Assembly: GCA_963756525.1 (NCBI GenBank)
Contig: CAVWNR010000009.1
Span: forward strand, 682,001 to 746,000
DNA length: 64,000 bases
Direction of reading: 5' to 3'
Origin: CAVWNR01 sp963756525
GTDB taxonomy: Bacteria > Actinomycetota > Actinomycetes > Mycobacteriales > Jatrophihabitantaceae
Shown: piece after piece, positions 1 through 7,637 of the stretch
Numbering within the stretch: position 1 is the stretch's first letter
Layout: each line of letters begins with the position of its first letter
Notes under the pieces: model-generated
The model's database searches: none
The model's input: only the letters and a program-made list of their open reading frames with translations
Told to the model about the DNA's origin: nothing
Translations under genes and position numbers: made by a program

Positions 1-980
1 GTCAGCCCGAACACGGCACCGACCACCATCGAGACGATGGCCACCGCCCAGATCAGCGGCCGCCAGTTCCAGCTCGTCGACGCGAACCCGACATAGAGCA
101 CGCGCAGGATCGCGCCGAACGCGGCGATCTTCGTGCAGGCCGACATGAACGCCGTGACCGCGGTGGGCGATCCGCAGTAGACGTCGGGTGTCCAGCTGTG
201 GAACGGGGCGATGCCGGCCTTGAACAGCAGCCCGACGAGCAGCATCGCCAGGCCGAGGTAGAGCAGCAGGTCCGGTTTGGCGCTGGTGGTCGCCGAGGTG
301 AGGATCGCCGGAAGGTCGACCGAGTTCGCGTAGCCGTACAGCAGCGCCAGCCCGTAGAGGAAGAACGCCGACGCGAACGCGCCCAGCAGGAAGTACTTGA
401 CCGAGGCCTCCTGCGAGAGCAGCCGGTACCGCCGCGACATCCCGGCCATCAGGTACAGCGGCAGCGAGAGAGCCTCCAGCGCGACGAACATGAGCAGCAG
501 GTTGTTGGCGAGCGGGAAGACCAGCATGCCGCTGACGGCGAACATCAGCAGCGGGAACACCTCGGTCTGGACGCGGTTGCTGCGCGTCAGCTGCCGGTCG
601 CGCGACGAGCCGATGACGACCGCGGCCTGGGCCACGATCGGGCTGCCGTCGATCGCCCGCTCGGCGACGAGCAGCACCGACATGATCGCCAGAATGAGGA
701 TCGACCCCTGGATGAACAGCCCGGCGCCGTCGACTGCGAGCGCCCCGGCGATCGTCGTCAGCGACGTGCCGTGCAGCAGGCAGACGGCGACGAAGCTGCC
801 GACCAGCCCGACGATGGACAGCCCCACCTGGGTGGCGTAGCGCTCGGCCTGCGGCACGAACGCTTCGACGAGCACGCCCGCCAGGGATGCGCCGAGCGCG
901 ATCCAGATCGGCCACAGCGCGTGGTAGGCGATCGACGGCAGCTGGATCGTCGACGACTCGGCGAGCAGCGTGGGCGTCAT
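1..980 (-). CDS. nuoN: NADH-quinone oxidoreductase subunit N (C-terminus beyond window)
   Basis: Last gene of the complex I operon. NuoN is one of the three antiporter-like membrane subunits that pump protons in respiratory complex I. The visible 326 residues start MTPTLLAESSTIQLP and are almost wholly hydrophobic helices. The conserved segment FKAGIAPFHSWTPDVY, with the lysine of the proton channel, lies near residue 260. The ATG overlaps the nuoM stop by four bases (ATGA), so translation is probably coupled. The gene runs off the left edge, so roughly the last third is not visible. Family and position make the call secure. Confidence 0.96.
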   Translation of the reverse strand, partial: MTPTLLAESSTIQLPSIAYHALWPIWIALGASLAGVLVEAFVPQAERYATQVGLSIVGLVGSFVAVCLLHGTSLTTIAGALAVDGAGLFIQGSILILAIMSVLLVAERAIDGSPIVAQAAVVIGSSRDRQLTRSNRVQTEVFPLLMFAVSGMLVFPLANNLLLMFVALEALSLPLYLMAGMSRRYRLLSQEASVKYFLLGAFASAFFLYGLALLYGYANSVDLPAILTSATTSAKPDLLLYLGLAMLLVGLLFKAGIAPFHSWTPDVYCGSPTAVTAFMSACTKIAAFGAILRVLYVGFASTSWNWRPLIWAVAIVSMVVGAVFGL

Positions 981-2527
981 TTCGCTCCTCCGGCGACGTT
1001 CGGCGACGCGGGCGCCGGGTCGGTCTGGCCGACGTCATGCAGGGTGATCTTGATCGCCGGGTTGATGACGTCCGTCACCGGCTTCGGGTAGACGCCGAGG
1101 AAGATGATCAGCACGATCAGCGGCGCGATGGCGAATGTCTCGCGGACGTTGAGGTCCCTGAACTTGCGCACCTTGTCGTTGATCGTGCCGTGCATGACCC
1201 GCTGATAGAGCCAGAGCACGTAGAGGGCGGCGAGGATGATGCCGGTGGTCGCGACGACGGCGATGCCCTTGTGCCGGGTGAACGTGCCGACGAGGACGAG
1301 GAACTCGCTGACGAACGTCGAGAGCCCAGGCAGCGCCAGCGCCGAGAGTCCGGCGAGCAGGAATGCGCCGGACAGCCACGGCGTGATCGTGTGCTGACCG
1401 CCGTAGTCGGCGATGTTGCGGCTCTTTCCCCGAGCGACGATCAACCCGACGACGAGGAAGAGCACGCCTGTCGACAGGCCGTGGTTGACCATGTAGAGCA
1501 CCGCGCCCGTCCCGCCCTGGGTGGTGAAGGCGAAGATGCCGATACCGATGAACCCGAAGTGGGCGATCGAGGTGTAGGCGACCAGGCGCTTCATGTCCCG
1601 CTGCCCGATCGCGAGGAACGCCGCGTAGAGGATGCCGATGACCGAGAGGATCAGCACGCCCGGAGCGAAGTACCTCGACGCGTCCGGGAAGAGCAGCAGG
1701 CAGTAGCGCAGGAAGCCGAACGTGCCGACCTTGTCGAGCACCCCCACGAGCAGCGCCGCCCCGCCGGCCGGAGCCTCGGCGCCCGCGTCGGGCAGCCAGG
1801 TGTGGAACGGAAAGAGCGGCGCCTTGATGGCGAACGCGATGAAGAACCCGAGGAACAGCCACTTCTGCGTGGCGCCCGCGGGCACGTGCCCGATCAGGTC
1901 GCTGATCGCGAACGAACTCGTCCCGGCCGTGATGTACAGCCCGATCACCGCGGCGAGCATGAGCAGGCCGCCGACGAGAGAGTAGAGGAAGAACTTCATC
2001 GCGGCGTACTGCCGGCGTGGGCCGCCGAAGCTGCCGATGATGAAATACATCGGCACCAGCATGAATTCGAAGAAGACGTAGAACAGGAAGACGTCGGTGG
2101 CGATGAAGACACCGATCATGAAGAACTCGAGGAGCAGCACCAGCGCGAAGTAGGTGTTCGCGCTGCGCCGCGGGATGGTGTCATCCTCGGCGTCGCGGCG
2201 GGTGTCGAACGAGTTCCAGGACGCGATGATCACCGTTGCGACCAGGATCACCGACATCGCGACCAGGACCAGCGCGATGCCGTCGATGCCAACCGCGAAG
2301 TGGACCCCGAAGGCCTGGATCCACGTCCAGCTGCCGACGAACTGGAATTGGTTGTGACTGATGGTGTGGAAGTAGCCCCAGACGACGAAGGTGTAGACGA
2401 CCGTCGCTAGCGCGAAGCCCAGGGTGACCTGCTTGGCCAGCAGGGTGGCCTGCTTGGGGAGCGCGAACACGATCAGCGAGCCGACCAGCGGCAGGACCAG
2501 CAGCCCGATCAGGGTGAGGTCATTCAT
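977..2527 (-). CDS. nuoM: NADH-quinone oxidoreductase subunit M
   Basis: Antiporter-like proton-pumping membrane subunit of complex I, 516 residues, the usual length. I place the start at the ATG of MNDLTLIGLLVLPLVG, which overlaps the nuoL stop by one base (TAATG); the open frame extends further upstream but only inside nuoL. The family signature AIKAPLFPFHTWLPDAG lies near the middle, with the conserved lysine and the HTWLPDA loop, and EFMLVPMYFIIG carries the transmembrane glutamate used in proton transfer. About 14 hydrophobic helices are visible. It is flanked by nuoL and nuoN with overlapping codons on both sides. Confidence 0.97.
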   Translation of the reverse strand: MNDLTLIGLLVLPLVGSLIVFALPKQATLLAKQVTLGFALATVVYTFVVWGYFHTISHNQFQFVGSWTWIQAFGVHFAVGIDGIALVLVAMSVILVATVIIASWNSFDTRRDAEDDTIPRRSANTYFALVLLLEFFMIGVFIATDVFLFYVFFEFMLVPMYFIIGSFGGPRRQYAAMKFFLYSLVGGLLMLAAVIGLYITAGTSSFAISDLIGHVPAGATQKWLFLGFFIAFAIKAPLFPFHTWLPDAGAEAPAGGAALLVGVLDKVGTFGFLRYCLLLFPDASRYFAPGVLILSVIGILYAAFLAIGQRDMKRLVAYTSIAHFGFIGIGIFAFTTQGGTGAVLYMVNHGLSTGVLFLVVGLIVARGKSRNIADYGGQHTITPWLSGAFLLAGLSALALPGLSTFVSEFLVLVGTFTRHKGIAVVATTGIILAALYVLWLYQRVMHGTINDKVRKFRDLNVRETFAIAPLIVLIIFLGVYPKPVTDVINPAIKITLHDVGQTDPAPASPNVAGGAK

Positions 2528-4428
2528 TAGACGAACCTCACCGCTAGCAGGAAGGCGATGACCGCGACGCCGCCGCCGAACATGGAAAGCGCGTAGCTGC
2601 GCACGAAGCCGGTCTGTGCCCGCCGCAGCCGCCCCGAGCTTCCGCCGAAGCTGGCGGCGAGACCGTTGACGATGCCGTCGACGACCCGGTTGTCGAACCA
2701 GACCAGCGCCCGGGTCAGCCACAGGCCGGGGCGCTCGAACACTGCCTCGTTGAACGCGTCGCTGTACAGGTGCTTGCGGGTTGCGGTGGTCACCCAGGAG
2801 ACGCCGAGCGGCTGGGTGGCCGGCACGGGGTGCTGCCCGAAGAAGAACCAGGCCGAACCGATGCCCAGCACCATGACAACCAGGCTGAGCGCGGTCAACA
2901 CCGGCGCGGAGACGGTGTGCACGCCGGCCTCGATGGGCGGACCGACCGACGGGGACAGCCAGTGCTGAACCGCACCGCCGTAGATCAGGCCGTAACCGCC
3001 GACCAGCGAGAGGAAGGCCAGCACCAGCATCGGCCAGGTCATCACCCGCGGCGACTCGTGCGGGTGCACGTCCGGCTCCCACCGCGCCTTGCCGAGGAAC
3101 GTCATGATCAGCGCGCGGCTCATGTAGAAGGCGGTGATACCGGCGCCGATCAGCGCGCACAGGCCGAGCACCCAGCCGGAGGTGCCGCCCTTGTCGAACG
3201 CTGCCTCGATGATCTTGTCCTTGGTCCAGAATCCGGTAGCCAGCGGGAAGCCGATGATCGCCAACGTGCCGCAGAGGAACACCAGGAAGGTGATCGGCAT
3301 GACACGCGCCAAGCCGCCGAATCGACGCATGTTTATTCGGTCGTTCATGGCGTGCATGACCGATCCGGCGGAAAGGAACAGCGCGGCCTTGAAGAAGCCG
3401 TGGCCGAGCAGGTGGATGATGCCGATCGCGTACGCGCCCGGACCGAGCCCGACCGCGAGCACCATGTAGCCGATCTGGCTGATCGTCGAGTAGGCCAGCA
3501 CTTTCTTGAGGTCGTCCTGCCCGCAGGCGCAGATGCACGCGTAGAGCAGGGTGGCCGCGCCGACGATGACGACGACCGTGCGCGCCGCCTGGGATTGGTT
3601 GAACACCGGGCTGGACCGGGCGATCAGGTAGACACCGGCGGTGACCATGGTCGCGGCGTGGATCAGCGCGGAGACCGGGGTGGGGCCCTCCATAGCGTCG
3701 ACCAGCCAGCTGTGCAGCGGCATCTGTGCCGACTTGCCGCAGGCGCCGAGCAACAGCAGCAGCGAGATCGCCGCGGCCAGGCCGGCGCTGGCGCCCTTCA
3801 TGTCGCCGAACACGCCCGCGAACGACGTCTGCCCGAAGTAGGCGAACATCACCATGATGGCGATGGAGAGCCCGACGTCGCCGATCCGGTTGACGATGAA
3901 CGCCTTCTTCGCGGCGGTCGCCGCGGAGTTGCGGTTGTAGTAGTAGCCGATGAGCAGGTACGACGCGAGGCCGACGCCCTCCCAGCCGACGTAGAGCAGC
4001 AGGTAGCTGTTGGCCAACACGAGCAGCAGCATGGCGGCGATGAAGAAGTTGAAGTAGCCGAAGAACCGGCGCCGTCCCGGGTCGCCGGCCATGTATCCGA
4101 CCGCGTAGATGTGGATCAGCGATCCGACGCCGGTGATCAGGAAGACGAAGACCAGCGAGAGCGGGTCGATGAGCATCCCGAAGTCGACCCTGAAGTTGCC
4201 GACCAGGATCCAGTGGTAGCCGGTCCAGGTGACCTCACGGTTGTGCTGGCTCTTGACCGAGAGGAACAGTGCGATCGCGAACCCGAACAGCGCGACGGGC
4301 ACCAGCGCGCCGACCCAGTGGCCCCACTTGTCGCCCCGTTTGCCGACGAGCAGCAGCACGGCGGACGACACCGCGGGGACGACGACGAGCAGCCATGCGT
4401 AGGACTGGATGCCGTGTGCCGCGATCAT
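2527..4428 (-). CDS. nuoL: NADH-quinone oxidoreductase subunit L
   Basis: Largest antiporter-like subunit of complex I, 633 residues, normal for actinobacteria. It carries the family motifs YVGWEGVGLASYLLIGYY (transmembrane glutamate) and SAQMPLHSWLVDAMEGPTP (lysine half-channel), followed by HAATMVTAGVYLI. The C-terminal amphipathic lateral helix region, which clamps the other antiporter subunits, is present. The ATG start MIAAHGIQSYAW lies 89 bases after the nuoK stop. That gap is the largest in this half of the operon and contains a strong inverted repeat. Confidence 0.97.
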   Translation of the reverse strand: MIAAHGIQSYAWLLVVVPAVSSAVLLLVGKRGDKWGHWVGALVPVALFGFAIALFLSVKSQHNREVTWTGYHWILVGNFRVDFGMLIDPLSLVFVFLITGVGSLIHIYAVGYMAGDPGRRRFFGYFNFFIAAMLLLVLANSYLLLYVGWEGVGLASYLLIGYYYNRNSAATAAKKAFIVNRIGDVGLSIAIMVMFAYFGQTSFAGVFGDMKGASAGLAAAISLLLLLGACGKSAQMPLHSWLVDAMEGPTPVSALIHAATMVTAGVYLIARSSPVFNQSQAARTVVVIVGAATLLYACICACGQDDLKKVLAYSTISQIGYMVLAVGLGPGAYAIGIIHLLGHGFFKAALFLSAGSVMHAMNDRINMRRFGGLARVMPITFLVFLCGTLAIIGFPLATGFWTKDKIIEAAFDKGGTSGWVLGLCALIGAGITAFYMSRALIMTFLGKARWEPDVHPHESPRVMTWPMLVLAFLSLVGGYGLIYGGAVQHWLSPSVGPPIEAGVHTVSAPVLTALSLVVMVLGIGSAWFFFGQHPVPATQPLGVSWVTTATRKHLYSDAFNEAVFERPGLWLTRALVWFDNRVVDGIVNGLAASFGGSSGRLRRAQTGFVRSYALSMFGGGVAVIAFLLAVRFV

Positions 4429-4443
4429 CGGTCACCATTTCCT

Positions 4444-4491
4444 GATCTTGATATCGGGGATGACGCATCGGGCGCCCCGGGTATCAAGATC
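4444..4491. repeat. Inverted repeat in the nuoK-nuoL gap
   Basis: The left arm GATCTTGATATCGGGG (4444-4459) pairs with CCCCGGGTATCAAGATC (4475-4491): ten perfect outer pairs, a short mismatch, then four G-C pairs, around a loop of about 15 bases. In the nuo mRNA it would form a stable hairpin between nuoK and nuoL. There is no T-run, so a simple intrinsic terminator is unlikely. An mRNA-stability or processing element, or a dispersed repeat, fits better. The function is not shown by the sequence. Confidence 0.7.
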
Positions 4492-4517
4492 GGCACGTCG
4501 CTCACGGCTCGTGTCTC

Positions 4518-4817
4518 CTAGTACTTCAGCAGGTTGGCGTCATCGATGGACGCCGAGCGCCGGGTTCGGAAGATCGACATGATGATCGCGAGGCCGATCA
4601 CGACCTCGGCCGCGGCGACGACCATCACGAAGAAGGCGATCACCTGGCCGTCCAGCGAGCCGTTGATGCGCGAGAACGTCACCAGCGTCAGGTTGACGGC
4701 ATTGAGCATGAGCTCGATGCACATGAACACGACAATGGCGTTGCGGCGCACCAAGACGCCGACGCCACCGACCGTGAACAGCGCCGCCGACAGAACGAGA
4801 TACCAGACGGGGGTCAT
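4518..4817 (-). CDS. nuoK: NADH-quinone oxidoreductase subunit K
   Basis: Small three-helix membrane subunit of complex I, 99 residues, the usual length. It belongs to the E-channel and carries glutamates inside the membrane; these are visible in VFMCIELMLNAVNL (second helix) and VVAAAEVVIGLAIIM (third helix). The ATG overlaps the nuoJ stop (ATGA). The C-terminus SIDDANLLKY is typical of actinobacterial NuoK. Confidence 0.97.
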   Translation of the reverse strand: MTPVWYLVLSAALFTVGGVGVLVRRNAIVVFMCIELMLNAVNLTLVTFSRINGSLDGQVIAFFVMVVAAAEVVIGLAIIMSIFRTRRSASIDDANLLKY

Positions 4818-5596
4818 GGCTCGGGCTCCTCTGCGGTTGCGGGGAGAGCGGGGCGCTCGACGCCGGGGATGGAGGCGAGCACCGACTCGTGCGACACCGA
4901 CCCGTCCGGCAGCAGCGCCGGCGTGCCGATCGCGTCACCGGACGCCAGCACGCCCGGGCCGGGCAGCGGCTGGGGCCGGCCGGACCGGATGCGCGCCTGC
5001 GCGACTCTGCGCTGCGTCGGCTTCGGACCCTCACGCTCGATGTGCGCGAGCACCATCGCGCCGACCGCTGCCACGATGAGCAGCGCCGAGGTGAGCTCGA
5101 AGGCGAACAGGTACTTGGTGAACAGCAGCTCCGCGATCCCGTTGACGTTCTGCCCGCCGGCGTTGTGCGCCGCGAGGTTCGTCGGCTTGATGTCGCTGAA
5201 CGCGCGTCCGATCGTGAGCGCGACGAGCAGCGCGAACCCCAGCCCGAACAGCGCCGCCGCCCAGCGCTGGCCGCGCAGCGTCTCGATCAGTGAGTCGGAG
5301 GAGTCCCGGCCGACCAGCATGAGCACGAACAGAAACAGGATCATGATCGCGCCGGTGTAGACGATGATCTGCACCAGGCCGATGAACGGTCCCTGCTGGA
5401 CCACGTACAGCACGCCGAGGCACATCATGGTGGCCGCGAGCGAGAGCGCGCAGTGCACCGCGTTGCGGAACAGCACCATGCCGATCCCACCGGCCAAGGC
5501 GATCGGCCCGAGAATCCAGAATGCGACCTCTTCGCCCAGCGGCACTTCGCCGTTCATCAGCGGCCCGGAAGAGAGCAGCGTGACTGCAGCGTTCAC
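4814..5596 (-). CDS. nuoJ: NADH-quinone oxidoreductase subunit J
   Basis: Membrane subunit J of complex I, 260 residues, with a GTG start (MNAAVTLLSSGPLMNGE). The five-helix core includes IVYTGAIMILFLFVLML, the conserved helix with the pi-bulge that shapes the proton path. The last 70 or so residues form a hydrophilic proline-, arginine- and glutamate-rich tail common in actinobacterial NuoJ. It is coupled to nuoK by a four-base overlap. A 105-base gap upstream, before nuoI, holds a copy of the nuo-operon repeat. Confidence 0.96.
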   Translation of the reverse strand: MNAAVTLLSSGPLMNGEVPLGEEVAFWILGPIALAGGIGMVLFRNAVHCALSLAATMMCLGVLYVVQQGPFIGLVQIIVYTGAIMILFLFVLMLVGRDSSDSLIETLRGQRWAAALFGLGFALLVALTIGRAFSDIKPTNLAAHNAGGQNVNGIAELLFTKYLFAFELTSALLIVAAVGAMVLAHIEREGPKPTQRRVAQARIRSGRPQPLPGPGVLASGDAIGTPALLPDGSVSHESVLASIPGVERPALPATAEEPEP

Positions 5597-5610
5597 AACC
5601 TGACCCCTCG

Positions 5611-5636
5611 GCGATGAGCGCTTGCGCGAAGAGCCG
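5611..5636 (+). repeat. Copy 1 of a 20-26 bp repeat (nuoI-nuoJ gap)
   Basis: The sequence GCGATGAGCGCTTGCGCGAA (5611-5630) followed by GAGCCG lies between nuoI and nuoJ. The same string occurs on the other strand at 12317-12342 (nuoD-nuoE gap), and a one-base variant at 14469-14493 (nuoB-nuoC gap). It is not part of a reading frame. Sharing across three gaps of one operon suggests a dispersed extragenic repeat or a regulatory or processing element. Confidence 0.7.
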
Positions 5637-5701
5637 CGCCCGCGCGCCGAAGCCTGACGGATTGGCCCAACGGGCGGAGCCGCGGTGACACCGTGGGCGC
5701 A

Positions 5702-6307
5702 TCAACCATGGTGGCCCACCTCGATGGCGATGCCGGTGATCGGCCGGCCGGCGATATTGGCGGCGCTCTGCGGAGCACCCTTCTGCAGCGGCGCCTGCGA
5801 CTCGACGGTGTAGTAGTCCTTCTCACTGTCGCCGAGCCGCATCGGGTGCGGCGGCGCCTCCATGCCGGGCAGGAGCGGTGCCATCAATTGCTCCTTGGTG
5901 TAGATGAGCTGCTGGCGGTCGTCGAGGGCCAGCTCGTACTCGTTGCTCATGGTCAGCGAACGGGTCGGGCAGGCCTCGATGCACAGCCCGCAGAAGATGC
6001 ACCGCAGGTAGTTGATCTGGTAGATCTTGCCGTACCGCTCGCCCGGCGAGTACCGCTCCTCGTCGGTATTGTCGCCGCCTTCGACGTAGATCGCGTCGGC
6101 CGGGCACGCCCAGGCGCACAGCTCGCAGCCGACGCACTTCTCCAGCCCGTCCGGGTGCCGGTTGAGCACGTGCCGGCCGTGGTAGCGCGGCGCGGTCGGG
6201 TAGAAGTCGAACGGGTACTGCTGGGTGAAGACCTTCCTGAACATGGTGGAGAACGTCAGCCCGAAGCCCTTGCCGAAGCCGGGAAGCGTGCCGCTCGGCT
6301 CAGCCAT
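5702..6307 (-). CDS. nuoI: NADH-quinone oxidoreductase subunit I (2 x 4Fe-4S)
   Basis: Peripheral-arm subunit of complex I, 201 residues, carrying iron-sulfur clusters N6a and N6b that pass electrons towards NuoB. Two ferredoxin motifs are visible: CVGCELCAWACP (about residue 59) and CIFCGLCIEACP (about residue 104). The C-terminal extension of about 60 residues is usual in actinobacteria. The ATG start (MAEPSGTLPGFGKGFG) lies within the end of nuoH, giving an eight-base overlap. Confidence 0.97.
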   Translation of the reverse strand: MAEPSGTLPGFGKGFGLTFSTMFRKVFTQQYPFDFYPTAPRYHGRHVLNRHPDGLEKCVGCELCAWACPADAIYVEGGDNTDEERYSPGERYGKIYQINYLRCIFCGLCIEACPTRSLTMSNEYELALDDRQQLIYTKEQLMAPLLPGMEAPPHPMRLGDSEKDYYTVESQAPLQKGAPQSAANIAGRPITGIAIEVGHHG

Positions 6308-7637
6308 CAGCCTGGTCTCCCTTCGTGGTGGATCCTTCGGCGATGCCCGCGGCGGGTGCGCTCGCGCTGGCGGTTGCCAGGGTGCGGCGCGGCCGCGGCA
6401 CGGCCAGGTCGAGCGGCGGGGTGGGGTATGCCGGCCCGAGGCGTGCCTCGGCCTCCTCGTCCGCGGCGCGCGCAGCGAAGCGTCGCTGCTTGCCCATATC
6501 CCAGGCGCTGTAGACGATGAGCAGCACCAACAGCATGACGGCGGCGGCGAGCAGGCACGCGGCCCAGACCGGCCGGCCGTTGTAGTCGAGCACCCGCCCT
6601 GCGGCCACCGCGAGGATCCAGCCCAGGTTGAGCGGCAGCATGGTCTTCCAGCCCAGGTGCATGAACTGGTCGTAGCGCAGCCGGGGCAGCGTGCCGCGCA
6701 GCCAGACGAAGACGTAGATGCACAGCACGAGCTTGATCACGAACCAGATGATCGGGTACCACCCGGCGTTCGCGCCGTGCCAGAGCGAGATCGGCACCGG
6801 TGCGCGCCATCCGCCGAGGAACAGCGTCGTGGCCAGCGCCGACACCGTGACCATGTTGATGTACTCGGCCAGGAAGAACATCGCGAACTTGAACGACGAG
6901 TACTCGGTGTGGAAGCCCCCGACCAGCTCGGACTCGGCCTCCGGCAGGTCGAACGGGGCGCGGTTCGTCTCGCCGACGACGGCGATCGCGTAGATCGCGA
7001 ACGACACGAACAGCGGGATGATGTTCCACAGGTGCTCCTGGGCGGTGACGATCCCGGACGTCGCCATCGTCCCGGAGAAGATGAACACCGCGACGAACGA
7101 CAGGCCCATCGCGACCTCGTAGGAGATCATCTGCGCCGCCGAGCGGAGACCGCCGAGCAGCGGATACGTCGAGCCGGACGCCCAGCCGGAGAGGACGACC
7201 CCGTAGACGCCGAGCGACGAGCAGGCGAACACGATCAGCACGCCGACCGGAAGATCGGTGAGCTGCAGCATCGTCTTGTGCCCGAACATCGACACCTGCG
7301 GGCCGAACGGGATCACCGAGAACGCCAGGAATGCGGGCACGGCCGAGACGATCGGCGCCAGGAAGTAGACCGGCTTGTCCGCGAGCACCGGGACGATCTC
7401 TTCCTTGAACGCGAGCTTCATGCCGTCCGCGAGGGACTGCAGGGTGCCCCACGGCCCGGTGCGGTTGGGCCCGATGCGGTTCTGCATCCGGCCGACGACC
7501 TTGCGCTCGAACACGATGGCGAAGAGCACCATGACGACCAGGAACGCGAAGACCATCAGCACTTTGATGATCACGATCCAGACGGGCTCGCTGCTGAAGC
7601 CCGGCACGTCCGGCGTAGCGGCGAGGTACCTGCTCAC
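6300..7637 (-). CDS. nuoH: NADH-quinone oxidoreductase subunit H
   Basis: Membrane subunit that forms much of the quinone-binding chamber of complex I, 445 residues. I start it at the GTG of VSRYLAATPDVPGFS, which overlaps the nuoG stop (GTGA); the upstream open frame is an artefact inside nuoG. Signatures: RMQNRIGPNRTGPWG in the first loop and PFDLPEAESELVGGFHTEYS in the acidic quinone-proximal loop. The last 60 or so residues are a soluble Ala/Arg-rich tail. About eight transmembrane helices are visible. Confidence 0.96.
   Translation of the reverse strand: MSRYLAATPDVPGFSSEPVWIVIIKVLMVFAFLVVMVLFAIVFERKVVGRMQNRIGPNRTGPWGTLQSLADGMKLAFKEEIVPVLADKPVYFLAPIVSAVPAFLAFSVIPFGPQVSMFGHKTMLQLTDLPVGVLIVFACSSLGVYGVVLSGWASGSTYPLLGGLRSAAQMISYEVAMGLSFVAVFIFSGTMATSGIVTAQEHLWNIIPLFVSFAIYAIAVVGETNRAPFDLPEAESELVGGFHTEYSSFKFAMFFLAEYINMVTVSALATTLFLGGWRAPVPISLWHGANAGWYPIIWFVIKLVLCIYVFVWLRGTLPRLRYDQFMHLGWKTMLPLNLGWILAVAAGRVLDYNGRPVWAACLLAAAVMLLVLLIVYSAWDMGKQRRFAARAADEEAEARLGPAYPTPPLDLAVPRPRRTLATASASAPAAGIAEGSTTKGDQADG

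Noticed and set aside
2528..3538. A longer nuoM with an N-terminal extension of about 340 residues
   Set aside because: The extension lies wholly inside nuoL and reads as out-of-frame low-complexity sequence; the family start MNDLTLIGLL is obvious.
198..5360. Several long open frames on the plus strand opposite nuoN to nuoJ
   Set aside because: Their translations are Arg/Glu/Asp/Gln-rich low-complexity sequence, the usual mirror of high-GC coding DNA, and every base is already used by well-conserved nuo genes on the other strand.
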